Assembly (NCBI GenBank): GCA_945868825.1 | Contig: CAMBMM010000003.1 | Coordinates: 1 to 64,000 of the forward strand | Source: Sphingobacterium thalpophilum | GTDB taxonomy: Bacteria > Bacteroidota > Bacteroidia > Sphingobacteriales > Sphingobacteriaceae | DNA: 64,000 nucleotides | Direction: 5' to 3' | Shown here: positions 1 through 7,634 of the stretch, piece after piece | How positions within the stretch are numbered: the first letter of the stretch is position 1 | Layout: every line of letters starts with the position of its first letter | Made by a program: the position numbers and the translations under genes | Notes under the pieces: generated by a model | The model's input: only the letters and a program-made list of their open reading frames with translations | What the model was told of the DNA's origin: nothing | Database searches by the model: none

Positions 1-1
1 T

Positions 2-1120
2 TTTAAAACCAAATTTGCTTGTGAGGTTAAAAACTTCGATCCTGAACAATTTATGGATCGCAAAGATGCCCGCAAGCTAGATCCCTTTGTACATTTTGCC
101 CTAGCCTCTACCGATGAGGCTGTAAAAGATGCGGGTTTAGATTTCGAAAATCTTGATACCAACCGCATTGGTGTAATTTGGGGATCGGGTATTGGCGGTT
201 TAAAAACGTTTTCAGACGAGGTAACCAATTTTGCCGGTGGCGATGGGACCCCTCGTTTCAACCCCTTCTTTATTCCAAAAATGATTTTGGATATTGCCCC
301 GGGCCATATTTCTATTAAATATGGTTTACGTGGTCCCAACTTCTCAACCGTTTCTGCTTGTGCTTCTTCTACCAATGCTTTAATTGATGCATTTAATTAT
401 GTGCGTTTAGGCATGGCCGATATTATTATTTCGGGTGGTTCTGAAGCTATTATTTACGAAGCCGGTATTGGAGGTTTTAATGCCATGCACGCACTTTCTA
501 CCAGAAATGATGATCCTAAAACAGCATCACGCCCCTTTGATAAAGATCGTGATGGTTTTGTAGCCGGAGAAGGTTCTGGAACTCTAGTTTTAGAAGAACT
601 GGAGCATGCTTTAGCACGTGGCGCTAAAATTTATGCTGAATTGGTTGGTGGAGGCATGAGTGCCGATGCAAATCACATTACCGCCCCACATCCGGATGGT
701 TTAGGTGCCAAATTGGTAATGACTAACGCTTTGAGAGATGCAGGTATGAGCACTTCGGATATTGATTATATCAATGTACACGGAACCTCAACACCATTGG
801 GAGATATCAGCGAAACCAAAGCCATACAAAGTTTATTTGGCGAAGATGCTTATCGTTTAAATATCAGCTCTACCAAATCAATGACGGGCCATTTGTTGGG
901 TGCAGCTGGTGCGGTAGAAGCCATTGCTTCTATATTGGCTGTGCAAAACGATATTATTCCTCCCACTATCAATCATTTTACCGACGATCCGGAGATTGAT
1001 TCGAAATTGAACCTTACCTTCAATAAAGCGCAAAAACGCGAAGTTCGTGCCGCACAAAGCAATACCTTTGGCTTTGGTGGACATAATGCCTCGGTGATAT
1101 TTAAAAAATATCAAGCCTAA
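2..1120 (+). CDS. fabF: 3-oxoacyl-ACP synthase II, N-terminus cut by window edge
   Basis: Beta-ketoacyl-ACP synthase II, which condenses malonyl-ACP with the growing acyl chain in fatty-acid elongation (cytoplasm). The open frame runs from the left edge (FKTKFACEVKNFDPEQF) before the first internal Met at 53, so this Met is not the start; by comparison with the usual ~415 residues about 45 are missing. The thiolase-fold triad is visible: the nucleophilic Cys in SACASSTNA, a His in NVHGTSTPLGD and a second His in TGHLLGAAGA. The C-terminal NTFGFGGHNAS motif is also typical. rnc follows in the same direction, an order common in Bacteroidota, where acpP usually precedes fabF (it would lie outside the window). 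Identification is secure. Confidence 0.95.
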   Translation, partial: FKTKFACEVKNFDPEQFMDRKDARKLDPFVHFALASTDEAVKDAGLDFENLDTNRIGVIWGSGIGGLKTFSDEVTNFAGGDGTPRFNPFFIPKMILDIAPGHISIKYGLRGPNFSTVSACASSTNALIDAFNYVRLGMADIIISGGSEAIIYEAGIGGFNAMHALSTRNDDPKTASRPFDKDRDGFVAGEGSGTLVLEELEHALARGAKIYAELVGGGMSADANHITAPHPDGLGAKLVMTNALRDAGMSTSDIDYINVHGTSTPLGDISETKAIQSLFGEDAYRLNISSTKSMTGHLLGAAGAVEAIASILAVQNDIIPPTINHFTDDPEIDSKLNLTFNKAQKREVRAAQSNTFGFGGHNASVIFKKYQA

Positions 1121-1184
1121 TTTCCTTACTTTCTCTTACATTCGTTGTAATTAATCGTACAACTCGATTCACTAACGTTTTTAG

Positions 1185-1913
1185 ATGCGCATTTTTCAAG
1201 CATACAATCTCTATTTATCTCCGCATCGTAAGTTTGCAAAGAGCCTAAAAAATATGTTGGGCTTTGTCCCAAGCAATTTAAATTTATACCGAATGGCTTT
1301 TCGCCACCGATCGGTAGCTATTTCCTTAAAAAATGGTACCAAAAGTAGCAACGAACGTTTAGAGTTTTTGGGCGATGCCATTTTAGGTTCTGTAGTAGCC
1401 GAAATGCTTTTTAAACGTTACCCCTACAAAAACGAAGGCTTTTTAACCGAAATGCGCTCTAAAATTGTAAGTAGGGTAAACCTAAATCAACTGGCCCGTA
1501 AACTCGGCTTTAACGAGTTAATTGAATACGATGCTAAAACGATAAACTACGGCAATAAACAAAGTTCGCTCTTGGGCGATGCTTTTGAGGCCTTTATTGG
1601 TGCTGTGTATCTTGATAAAGGGTATACGTTTACCAAAGACCTTATTCTTAATCGCATTATACAAGACCACGTAGATGTACACCAATTGGAATTAACCGAA
1701 ACCAATTTTAAAAGCAAACTCATAGAATGGTGCCAACGCGAAGGGAAAGAGTTTGCTTTTGAACCGCTTGTAAATGAAGACGACGAATCTGAAAAATTAT
1801 TTTCCATACAGGCTTTTGTAGATGGCGAAGTAGTAGGATTGGGTCGTGATTTTAACAAGAAAAACGCTGAACAAATGGCGGCCGAAAAGGCCTGCGAAAC
1901 TTTAAGTATTTAA
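1185..1913 (+). CDS. rnc: Ribonuclease III
   Basis: Double-strand-specific endoribonuclease that processes rRNA precursors and structured mRNAs. At 242 residues it has the normal two-domain size. The RNase III signature NERLEFLGDAIL lies at about residues 56-67, and the second acidic patch GDAFEAFIGAVYLDKG at about 127-142 supplies the other Mg-binding Asp/Glu. The last ~75 residues form a double-stranded-RNA-binding domain ending in KKNAEQMAAEKACETL. It starts 64 bases after fabF and is followed 3 bases later by plsC, so it is probably co-transcribed. The N-terminal ~30 residues are a little longer than in enterobacterial homologues, which is normal for this phylum. Confidence 0.95.
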   Translation: MRIFQAYNLYLSPHRKFAKSLKNMLGFVPSNLNLYRMAFRHRSVAISLKNGTKSSNERLEFLGDAILGSVVAEMLFKRYPYKNEGFLTEMRSKIVSRVNLNQLARKLGFNELIEYDAKTINYGNKQSSLLGDAFEAFIGAVYLDKGYTFTKDLILNRIIQDHVDVHQLELTETNFKSKLIEWCQREGKEFAFEPLVNEDDESEKLFSIQAFVDGEVVGLGRDFNKKNAEQMAAEKACETLSI

Positions 1914-1916
1914 ACC

Positions 1917-2663
1917 ATGCACATCATCAGAAATATTTTTGCTAGTTTGTATTTGCTTTGGGGCTTAGTAGTATTCATCAGCTTTATGCTGTTGATGTTT
2001 CCGTTTATTATTCTCATTCAACTCTTATTTAAGGGCAAAAAAGCACAATCTTTATCTTTCACTTGTTTGCGTATTTGGGCTAAGGGGGTAGCCATTTTAT
2101 GCTTGTACCGCATTAAAATAAAAAATAGAGAGGCCATAGATACCACCCAATCCTACATTTATGTGTGTAACCATGGCTCCTATCTCGATGCCATTTCGGT
2201 AGTATTGGCAGCCCCCCAAGCTTTTAAGCCTTTGGGTAAGATAGAAATGGCGAAAGTGCCCATCTTTGGCCTATTGTACAAAAATGTTGTGGTTATGCTC
2301 GACCGCAAAAACCCCGAAAGTAGGGCAGCCAGTGTGCAAGCCCTAAAAGTAGAAATAGCCGCCGGACAATCTATTTTTATCTTTCCGGAGGGTACCATGA
2401 ATACCTCCGATGAGATTTTGGGTAATTTTTACGATGGTGCCTTTCGCATAGCCATTGAAACGCAAACACCTCTGGCGCCCATGGTGCTGGTTAATGCTCG
2501 AGAGCTTATGCCCCGTAAAGCCCCATTATTGGTAAAACCGGGAACTATTACCTGTATATTTCTTCCACCAATACACGTGAAAGGCTTAACGGTTTTAGAT
2601 GTAGAAACCTTAAAGGTTACCGTAAAAGAGCAAATGTCCCAAGCTATTTTGGCCATTCAGTAA
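1917..2663 (+). CDS. plsC: 1-acyl-sn-glycerol-3-phosphate acyltransferase
   Basis: Lysophosphatidate acyltransferase that makes phosphatidic acid for membrane phospholipids, at the inner membrane. A strongly hydrophobic N-terminal segment (about residues 8-38) anchors it. The acyltransferase motifs are NHGSYLD (catalytic H-X4-D, about residues 85-91) and FPEGTMNTSD (about 158-167, a variant of the usual EGTR block with Met instead of Arg). The gene begins 3 bases after rnc and looks co-transcribed with it. Its position behind fabF and rnc places it with lipid synthesis. The general family (LPLAT) is certain; the exact acyl acceptor is inferred. Confidence 0.88.
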   Translation: MHIIRNIFASLYLLWGLVVFISFMLLMFPFIILIQLLFKGKKAQSLSFTCLRIWAKGVAILCLYRIKIKNREAIDTTQSYIYVCNHGSYLDAISVVLAAPQAFKPLGKIEMAKVPIFGLLYKNVVVMLDRKNPESRAASVQALKVEIAAGQSIFIFPEGTMNTSDEILGNFYDGAFRIAIETQTPLAPMVLVNARELMPRKAPLLVKPGTITCIFLPPIHVKGLTVLDVETLKVTVKEQMSQAILAIQ

Positions 2664-2697
2664 GCATTCCTATCTTCGGCTAGAATCAAATTTATAG

Positions 2698-2705
2698 TAT
2701 CTTTG
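2698..2705 (+). promoter_or_regulatory. Candidate -7 element for yicC (TATCTTTG)
   Basis: TATCTTTG matches the Bacteroidota -7 consensus TAnnTTTG exactly. Only 4 bases separate it from the yicC ATG, so a transcript from here would be essentially leaderless. No good -33 TTTG is present at the right distance, only a weak TTCG near 2675. The same 12-base stretch TATCTTTGCTCA occurs in front of hflX. Confidence 0.4.
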
Positions 2706-2709
2706 CTCA

Positions 2710-3585
2710 ATGATTAAATCAATGACCGGTTTCGGTTTAGCTACTCTTGATGCGGAAAATAGTAAAATTACCGTAGAAATTAAATCGCTAAACAGTAAAT
2801 TTTTAGAGCTTTCTTTAAAAATGCCCAAAGCCTATTCCGATAAGGAATTGCTCTTGCGAAACGAATGCAGCAAAAGTATTGAACGAGGAAAGGCATACGT
2901 TGCACTTACTATTGAAAACAATCAGTCTGAAAGCAAAACGGCACAAATAGATCAGGCTAAATTGGCGGCGTACTATATGCAATTGCAAGCTGCAGCGGCC
3001 AATTTGGGAGATACAAGTAATAATTTATTCTCTTTGGCTTTAAACCTGCCCGAAGTAATTAGCTATACCGATGAAACGGGTAGTGATGAAGAGTGGGCAC
3101 TCATTTTAGACACCTTTCAGCAATCGTCCAAAGCCTTTCAGCAGTTTAGAGCCGATGAAGGTGCCGTGCTTAAAAAAGATTTAGAATTGCGTATTCAGCA
3201 TATTTTAACCAGCTTGGCCGAGGTAGAAATAGCTGAGAAAAAACGCATTCCGGCCATTCGCGAACGCCTATCAACTATTTTGAACGAACATCTTTTAAAA
3301 GAACACATCGATCAAAACAGGTTCGAACAGGAACTCATTTATTACATCGATAAATTAGATATTACGGAAGAAAAAATCCGCTTAAAAAGTCATGCCGATT
3401 ATTTTATAAGCACCCTCAACCATCCCGATGCGAATGGCAAAAAATTAGGATTTATTTCACAAGAAATAGGTAGAGAAATTAATACCATTGGTTCTAAAGC
3501 AAACGATGCTCATATGCAACAATTGGTGGTAAACATGAAAGAAGAATTAGAGAAAATTAAAGAACAGCTACTCAACGTACTTTAA
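2710..3585 (+). CDS. yicC: YicC/YloC family endoribonuclease
   Basis: Member of the YicC/YloC family, recently recognised as RNA endonucleases implicated in mRNA or sRNA turnover. The N-terminus MIKSMTGFG is the family hallmark, followed by the VEIKSLNSKFLELSLKMP block. The C-terminal conserved domain includes EQELIYYIDKLDITEE and ends with SKANDAHMQQLVVNMKEELEKIKEQLLNV. The length of 291 residues is typical. It sits 14 bases before gmk; the yicC-gmk pairing is widespread in bacteria and supports the call. A probable promoter directly before the ATG (2698-2705) suggests it opens a yicC-gmk-nadD-miaE unit. The precise substrate cannot be read from sequence. Confidence 0.9.
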   Translation: MIKSMTGFGLATLDAENSKITVEIKSLNSKFLELSLKMPKAYSDKELLLRNECSKSIERGKAYVALTIENNQSESKTAQIDQAKLAAYYMQLQAAAANLGDTSNNLFSLALNLPEVISYTDETGSDEEWALILDTFQQSSKAFQQFRADEGAVLKKDLELRIQHILTSLAEVEIAEKKRIPAIRERLSTILNEHLLKEHIDQNRFEQELIYYIDKLDITEEKIRLKSHADYFISTLNHPDANGKKLGFISQEIGREINTIGSKANDAHMQQLVVNMKEELEKIKEQLLNVL

Positions 3586-3599
3586 TTAAAGATAGCGGT

Positions 3600-4169
3600 A
3601 TGCAACAAGGTAAACTCATTATATTTTCAGCCCCATCGGGTGCAGGTAAAACCACTATTGTGCATCATTTATTGGGTAAAATAGCGCAATTAGCCTTCTC
3701 GGTTTCGGCTACCACTCGTGCTAAACGAGGTAACGAAGTTGATGGTAAAGACTATTATTTTATAAGTAAAGAAGAGTTTTTGCACCGCATTGCCAAAAAA
3801 GAATTCGTAGAGTTTGAGGAGGTTTATACCGATAATTTTTACGGCACCTTACGTTCAGAAATTGAACGTTTATGGAAGGAAGGCAAGCACGTTATTTTTG
3901 ATATTGATGTAGAAGGCGGACTTCACTTGAAAAAGAAATTTGAAGAACATGCGTTGGCAGTTTTTGTGCAACCACCCTCTTTAGAAGTGCTTATAGAGCG
4001 TTTAACAAGTAGAGCTACCGATAGCCCTGAAAAATTGGCCGAACGCATAGAAAAAGCAGAAAAAGAGTTAAAATATGTCGGCAAATTTGATGTGATTTTA
4101 CAGAATAACGACTTGCAAACTGCGTGTACCCAGGCCGAAACTTTGGTTCTTGATTTTTTAGCTAAATAA
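3600..4169 (+). CDS. gmk: Guanylate kinase
   Basis: Phosphorylates GMP to GDP with ATP, an essential step in guanine nucleotide supply (cytoplasm). The P-loop SAPSGAGKTT is at about residues 10-19. The GMP-binding segment follows with SATTRAKRGNEVDGKDYYF and EFVEFEEVYTDNFYGT. DIDVEGGLHLKKKF corresponds to the conserved DIDVQGA block. Length 189 residues is standard. It is packed between yicC (14-base gap) and nadD (15-base gap) on the same strand. Confidence 0.96.
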   Translation: MQQGKLIIFSAPSGAGKTTIVHHLLGKIAQLAFSVSATTRAKRGNEVDGKDYYFISKEEFLHRIAKKEFVEFEEVYTDNFYGTLRSEIERLWKEGKHVIFDIDVEGGLHLKKKFEEHALAVFVQPPSLEVLIERLTSRATDSPEKLAERIEKAEKELKYVGKFDVILQNNDLQTACTQAETLVLDFLAK

Positions 4170-4184
4170 ACCCAATACCCTGTC

Positions 4185-4757
4185 ATGAAAATTGGTTTAT
4201 TTTTTGGTTCCTTTAATCCTATACATGCTGGGCATTTAATAATAGCCAATTATATGGCTACCTATACCGGTCTCGATCAGGTTTGGTTGGTGGTATCGCC
4301 ACACAATCCCTTAAAAGAGAAAGAGACCCTAGTACATACGTATGACCGATTAGAAATGGTTCGTTTGGCAATAGATGATACCGAGAATTTACGCGTATGC
4401 GATGTAGAGTTTCAATTGCCACAGCCTTCATACACCATTGATACACTTACGCATCTTAAAGCAAAATATCCAGAACATAACTTCAACTTAATTATGGGCT
4501 CCGATAATTTAGCCTCCTTAAAAAAATGGAAAAATTATGAGATTTTGCTTCACGATTATCATATCATGGTTTATCCACGTCGGGGAACCGAACTGCCAGA
4601 ATTAGCTACCCATCCTTCGGTAATTATAACCGAAACGCCTATTATGGAATTGTCGGCTACCTTTATTCGCCAAGCCATTAAAGACAAAAAGAGCATTCGC
4701 TTTTTCGTTCCCGATTCGGTTATAGAGTTTATAGAGAGTAAAAGTTTATATAGCTAG
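4185..4757 (+). CDS. nadD: Nicotinate-nucleotide adenylyltransferase
   Basis: Transfers AMP to nicotinate mononucleotide to give deamido-NAD in NAD biosynthesis. The N-terminal nucleotidyltransferase motif GSFNPIHAGHLIIA carries the HxGH signature at about residues 8-21, and ELSATFIRQAIKDKKSIRFFVPDSV near the C-terminus is the matching ISSTxIR block (shown here as two adjoining motifs, LSATFIR and FVPDSV). PHNPLKEKETL is the substrate loop. Length 190 residues is normal. It is the third gene of the yicC-gmk-nadD run and stops 2 bases before the miaE-like gene. Confidence 0.95.
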   Translation: MKIGLFFGSFNPIHAGHLIIANYMATYTGLDQVWLVVSPHNPLKEKETLVHTYDRLEMVRLAIDDTENLRVCDVEFQLPQPSYTIDTLTHLKAKYPEHNFNLIMGSDNLASLKKWKNYEILLHDYHIMVYPRRGTELPELATHPSVIITETPIMELSATFIRQAIKDKKSIRFFVPDSVIEFIESKSLYS

Positions 4758-4759
4758 CA

Positions 4760-5362
4760 ATGGCAAAAGCAGGAACTATTCTTAAACTAAAACTACCCAC
4801 CGACCCGCTGTGGGTGAAAAATGTAGTTGAAAGTAATATCGAAGAAATATTGATTGATCATGCTTTTTGCGAACAGAAAGCTGCGACAAATGCCATCACC
4901 ATTATTGTTCAAAACCCCAATTTATCTGATTTGGTAAACGAAATGGCCATGCTAGCGCAAGAAGAAATGGAGCATTTTAAACGGGTGCATGATATCATTT
5001 TAGCTCGGGGTTTTGTATTGGGTAAAGAACGCCGAGATCATTACGTAAATGAATTGTTTCAGTTTTTAGTAAAAGGAGGCAGTCGCGAACAACAATTGGT
5101 AGATCGCTTGCTATTTTCTGCCATGATTGAAGCCCGCAGTTGCGAACGATTTAAGGTCATGTCGGAGCATATTAACGATCCGGAATTAGCAACCTTTTAC
5201 CACGAGCTAATGATTAGCGAAGCTGGACATTATACTATGTTTTTACGTATGGCTAAAAAATATGCTGGCAGTATTGATGTGGACAAACGTTGGCAAGATT
5301 TTCTACACTACGAAGCCGAGGTTATTCAACGTTACGGTAAATCAGAAACCATTCACGGCTAA
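4760..5362 (+). CDS. miaE: tRNA-(ms2io6A)-hydroxylase, MiaE-like
   Basis: Ferritin-like di-iron protein of the MiaE family, which uses O2 to hydroxylate the isopentenyl group of ms2i6A37 in tRNAs reading U-starting codons. Metal-ligand motifs of a four-helix di-iron bundle are visible: EEMEHFKRVHD (ExxH, about residues 69-79), an Arg/Glu pair in MIEARSCERF, and ISEAGHYTMFL (ExxH, about 150-160). Length 200 residues fits. It starts 2 bases after nadD. Its stop codon directly abuts the stop codon of the convergent methyltransferase gene, with no intergenic base and hence no room for a dedicated terminator. Actual tRNA substrate is inferred from family membership. Confidence 0.88.
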   Translation: MAKAGTILKLKLPTDPLWVKNVVESNIEEILIDHAFCEQKAATNAITIIVQNPNLSDLVNEMAMLAQEEMEHFKRVHDIILARGFVLGKERRDHYVNELFQFLVKGGSREQQLVDRLLFSAMIEARSCERFKVMSEHINDPELATFYHELMISEAGHYTMFLRMAKKYAGSIDVDKRWQDFLHYEAEVIQRYGKSETIHG

Positions 5363-6076
5363 TTAGCCCCGCTTGTAAAGCAGAAAAATAGTTGGTTTTT
5401 TGTGTAATTCGGGCACCTGTATTTTCCATTCGGCCACTGTTTTAGTTTTTATAAACTCTTCAGCTGAGGTAAGATTGCAGGCAATACATAGCGGGGTTTG
5501 TGGATGGCAACTTCTCAACACTTCGTCTAATACTTGATTGTTGCGAAAAGGCGTTTCAATAAACAACTGCGTTTGGTTTAAGCGTTCGGCCAAGCCCTCT
5601 AATTCTTTAATGCGTTTGGCTCTTGCTCCTCTATCAATGGGAAGATAGCCTTGAAAAGCGAAACTTTGTCCGTTAAAGCCCGAACCCATGAGGGCTAACA
5701 AAATAGAACTCGGGCCCACTAATGGCACTACTTCTATACCCAATCGGTGCGCCTCGGCAACCAATTCGGCACCCGGATCGGCTACACCGGGACAGCCTGC
5801 TTCGCTCATTAAGCCCACATCGTTTCCGGCTTTTAGTGCTTTAAAATAAGATGCCAATTGTTGCTTATTACTTCGTTTATCAAACACCAAAATATCCAAT
5901 TCACTTTGAGGTGTTTTTAAGCCCATATATTTAAGCCAACGCCGAGCTGTTTTCTCGTTCTCTACCACATAATGTTTTATCTGGTTGATCAGGATGCTTT
6001 GTTCTAAAGGAATAACAGCAGCTACCGTTTCATCGGCTAATGGAACAGGAATAAGGTACAGTTTTCCGAAAGCCAT
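5363..6076 (-). CDS. RsmI-like SAM-dependent methyltransferase
   Basis: Tetrapyrrole-methylase-fold protein related to RsmI, the 16S rRNA C1402 2'-O-methyltransferase. The key block SEAGCPGVADPG (about residues 94-105) corresponds to the RsmI SDAGTPxISDPG motif, followed by VPLVGPSSILLALMGSGF and a FxGYLP motif. At 237 residues it is shorter than classical RsmI (~285) and lacks the C-terminal extension; many Bacteroidota carry such a second, shorter RsmI-like protein. It therefore may not be the true RsmI, and no gene symbol is given. It is transcribed from the minus strand just downstream of the aminotransferase gene (3-base gap), probably in one unit. Confidence 0.8.
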   Translation of the reverse strand: MAFGKLYLIPVPLADETVAAVIPLEQSILINQIKHYVVENEKTARRWLKYMGLKTPQSELDILVFDKRSNKQQLASYFKALKAGNDVGLMSEAGCPGVADPGAELVAEAHRLGIEVVPLVGPSSILLALMGSGFNGQSFAFQGYLPIDRGARAKRIKELEGLAERLNQTQLFIETPFRNNQVLDEVLRSCHPQTPLCIACNLTSAEEFIKTKTVAEWKIQVPELHKKPTIFLLYKRG

Positions 6077-6079
6077 GGT

Positions 6080-7336
6080 TTAGCGTAATTTTTGTAAGGC
6101 CGATTTTAGCCGAGGTAGCATTTCTTCAATATCAGCTAATGAACAAGCTCCTACTGAAGCTCTAAACCAGTTTACATCGGTACCGTTACCAAAGGCGGAA
6201 AAAGGAACCAAGCCAATTTTAGCTTCTTTAATAAGGTAAAAATTAATATCGGCACTAGTTTTTAAAACGGTACCATCTGGAGTGGTTTTACCGGCGTACT
6301 CTAACTGCACAGTGAGGTATATGGCTCCCATGGGTTCAATAGCATCAACAGAAAAACCTTCCGATTTTAATTGTTTAATGCCTTGGTAAAGGGTGTCTAA
6401 ACTTTTTTGAATTTGGATTTTAAAAGCGTGTAAGTAGGTGTTTACCGCTACTGTGTCTTTTAAAAATTGAGCGGTGGCAATTTGTTCGGCTTTTGGCGAC
6501 CAAGCCCCCACGTGGCCTAAAATTGATTTCATTTTACCCATAATAGCCTCCGGACCAAATCCCCAGCCAACACGAACACCGGTAGCGGCAAAACATTTAG
6601 ATATGCCATCAATGTACACCACATACTCTTTTAACTCAGGGCGTAAGCTTACCGGGTCTACGTGTTCCGTATTGTTAAACGTAAGCATAGAATAGATCTG
6701 ATCATATAGCAGATACAAGGGCTTTTCGCCTGCTTTACGTTTTTTATTTTCTTCGAGAACCAAGTCGCAAATTTCTGCCAAGGCATGTTTACCAAACATG
6801 GTACCGGTTGGGTTTAGAGGCGAACAAAGAGCTAACATTGTGGCACCAGCTAGGTGCGGACGCAACTCATCGGCGGTTGGCATAAATAAATTTTCGGGCT
6901 TGGTGGGAACAGCTATACCTTCTGCCCCAGCAAGGTGGCAATAGTGGTTGTTGTTCCAAGATGGTGCCGGATATACTACTTTATCTCCCGGATCTACTAA
7001 GGCTAAATACGTGGCATAAATAAGCGGACGAGAGCCTCCTGCAATTAAAATTTCTTTAGGGGCGTAGTTTAAATGGTAGCGTTCTTCTAAAAACACACTG
7101 ACTTGTTCTCGTAAGCTACTCACCCCATCAGCTGGTGGGTAATTGGTATGGTTGGCATGATAGGCATCAATAATGGTATGTTTTAATCCGTTTGGTACAG
7201 GAAAAATAGCCGGATCAAAATCGCCGATAGTTAAATTGGCAATTTTTTCTCCCTGCTTTTTCAGCTCATTAATTTCCCCTCCGATTTTAATAATTTCGGA
7301 TCCTTTTAGGGTTTGGGCCAATGCCGATACGCTCAT
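6080..7336 (-). CDS. PLP-dependent class I/II aminotransferase
   Basis: Fold-type I aminotransferase resembling aspartate or aromatic aminotransferases; it would exchange an amino group between an amino acid and a 2-oxo acid in the cytoplasm. Visible signatures are SPLNPTGTM (the NPTG turn that binds the substrate carboxylate), YDQIYSML (Asp and Tyr contacting PLP), and DGISKCFAATGVRVGW, where the Lys of SK forms the Schiff base and the Arg of VRVG is typical. Near the C-terminus NWFRASVG contains the second substrate Arg. 418 residues is normal. The substrate cannot be assigned from sequence. It likely forms a two-gene minus-strand unit with the RsmI-like gene downstream. Confidence 0.85.
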   Translation of the reverse strand: MSVSALAQTLKGSEIIKIGGEINELKKQGEKIANLTIGDFDPAIFPVPNGLKHTIIDAYHANHTNYPPADGVSSLREQVSVFLEERYHLNYAPKEILIAGGSRPLIYATYLALVDPGDKVVYPAPSWNNNHYCHLAGAEGIAVPTKPENLFMPTADELRPHLAGATMLALCSPLNPTGTMFGKHALAEICDLVLEENKKRKAGEKPLYLLYDQIYSMLTFNNTEHVDPVSLRPELKEYVVYIDGISKCFAATGVRVGWGFGPEAIMGKMKSILGHVGAWSPKAEQIATAQFLKDTVAVNTYLHAFKIQIQKSLDTLYQGIKQLKSEGFSVDAIEPMGAIYLTVQLEYAGKTTPDGTVLKTSADINFYLIKEAKIGLVPFSAFGNGTDVNWFRASVGACSLADIEEMLPRLKSALQKLR

Positions 7337-7634
7337 GTGTGTTTAAATTTTGGTAAAGATAATTATTTGCCAGTCAAGTTTTCGAGTGCTTGCTTACTTT
7401 TGCAAAGCCAAATGGATTTAAATAGTTACTCAAATTTTCCGGTAATTTCGATAGTACATATATTTCCTATATGAATGATTGAAATCATTTTTTGAATTGC
7501 AAAAGAGCATATAAAAAAGATTATGCAATAAAAAATCGATTTAAAATGTATCAACAACATCGTGCTTAAAATTTAGGTGTCAATCAAGGTCGTAAATCAG
7601 CACATTTTCATCCTTTTATGTACCTTTAAACAGT
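7337..7634. other. 298-base divergent intergenic region
   Basis: Separates the minus-strand aminotransferase from the plus-strand helicase-nuclease. It contains no convincing open frame. A TACTTTTG (TAnnTTTG match) lies at 7395-7402 on the plus strand but without a well placed -33 box, and it is more than 200 bases from the helicase start. A small inverted repeat AATGATT-GA-AATCATT followed by T residues near 7473-7492 could be a weak terminator or an operator. Nothing else structured was seen. Confidence 0.4.

Noticed and set aside
5355-5370. Frameshift or gene fusion at the abutting miaE and RsmI-like stops
   Set aside because: The genes are on opposite strands and each has a normal C-terminus; abutting convergent stops simply reflect compact packing.
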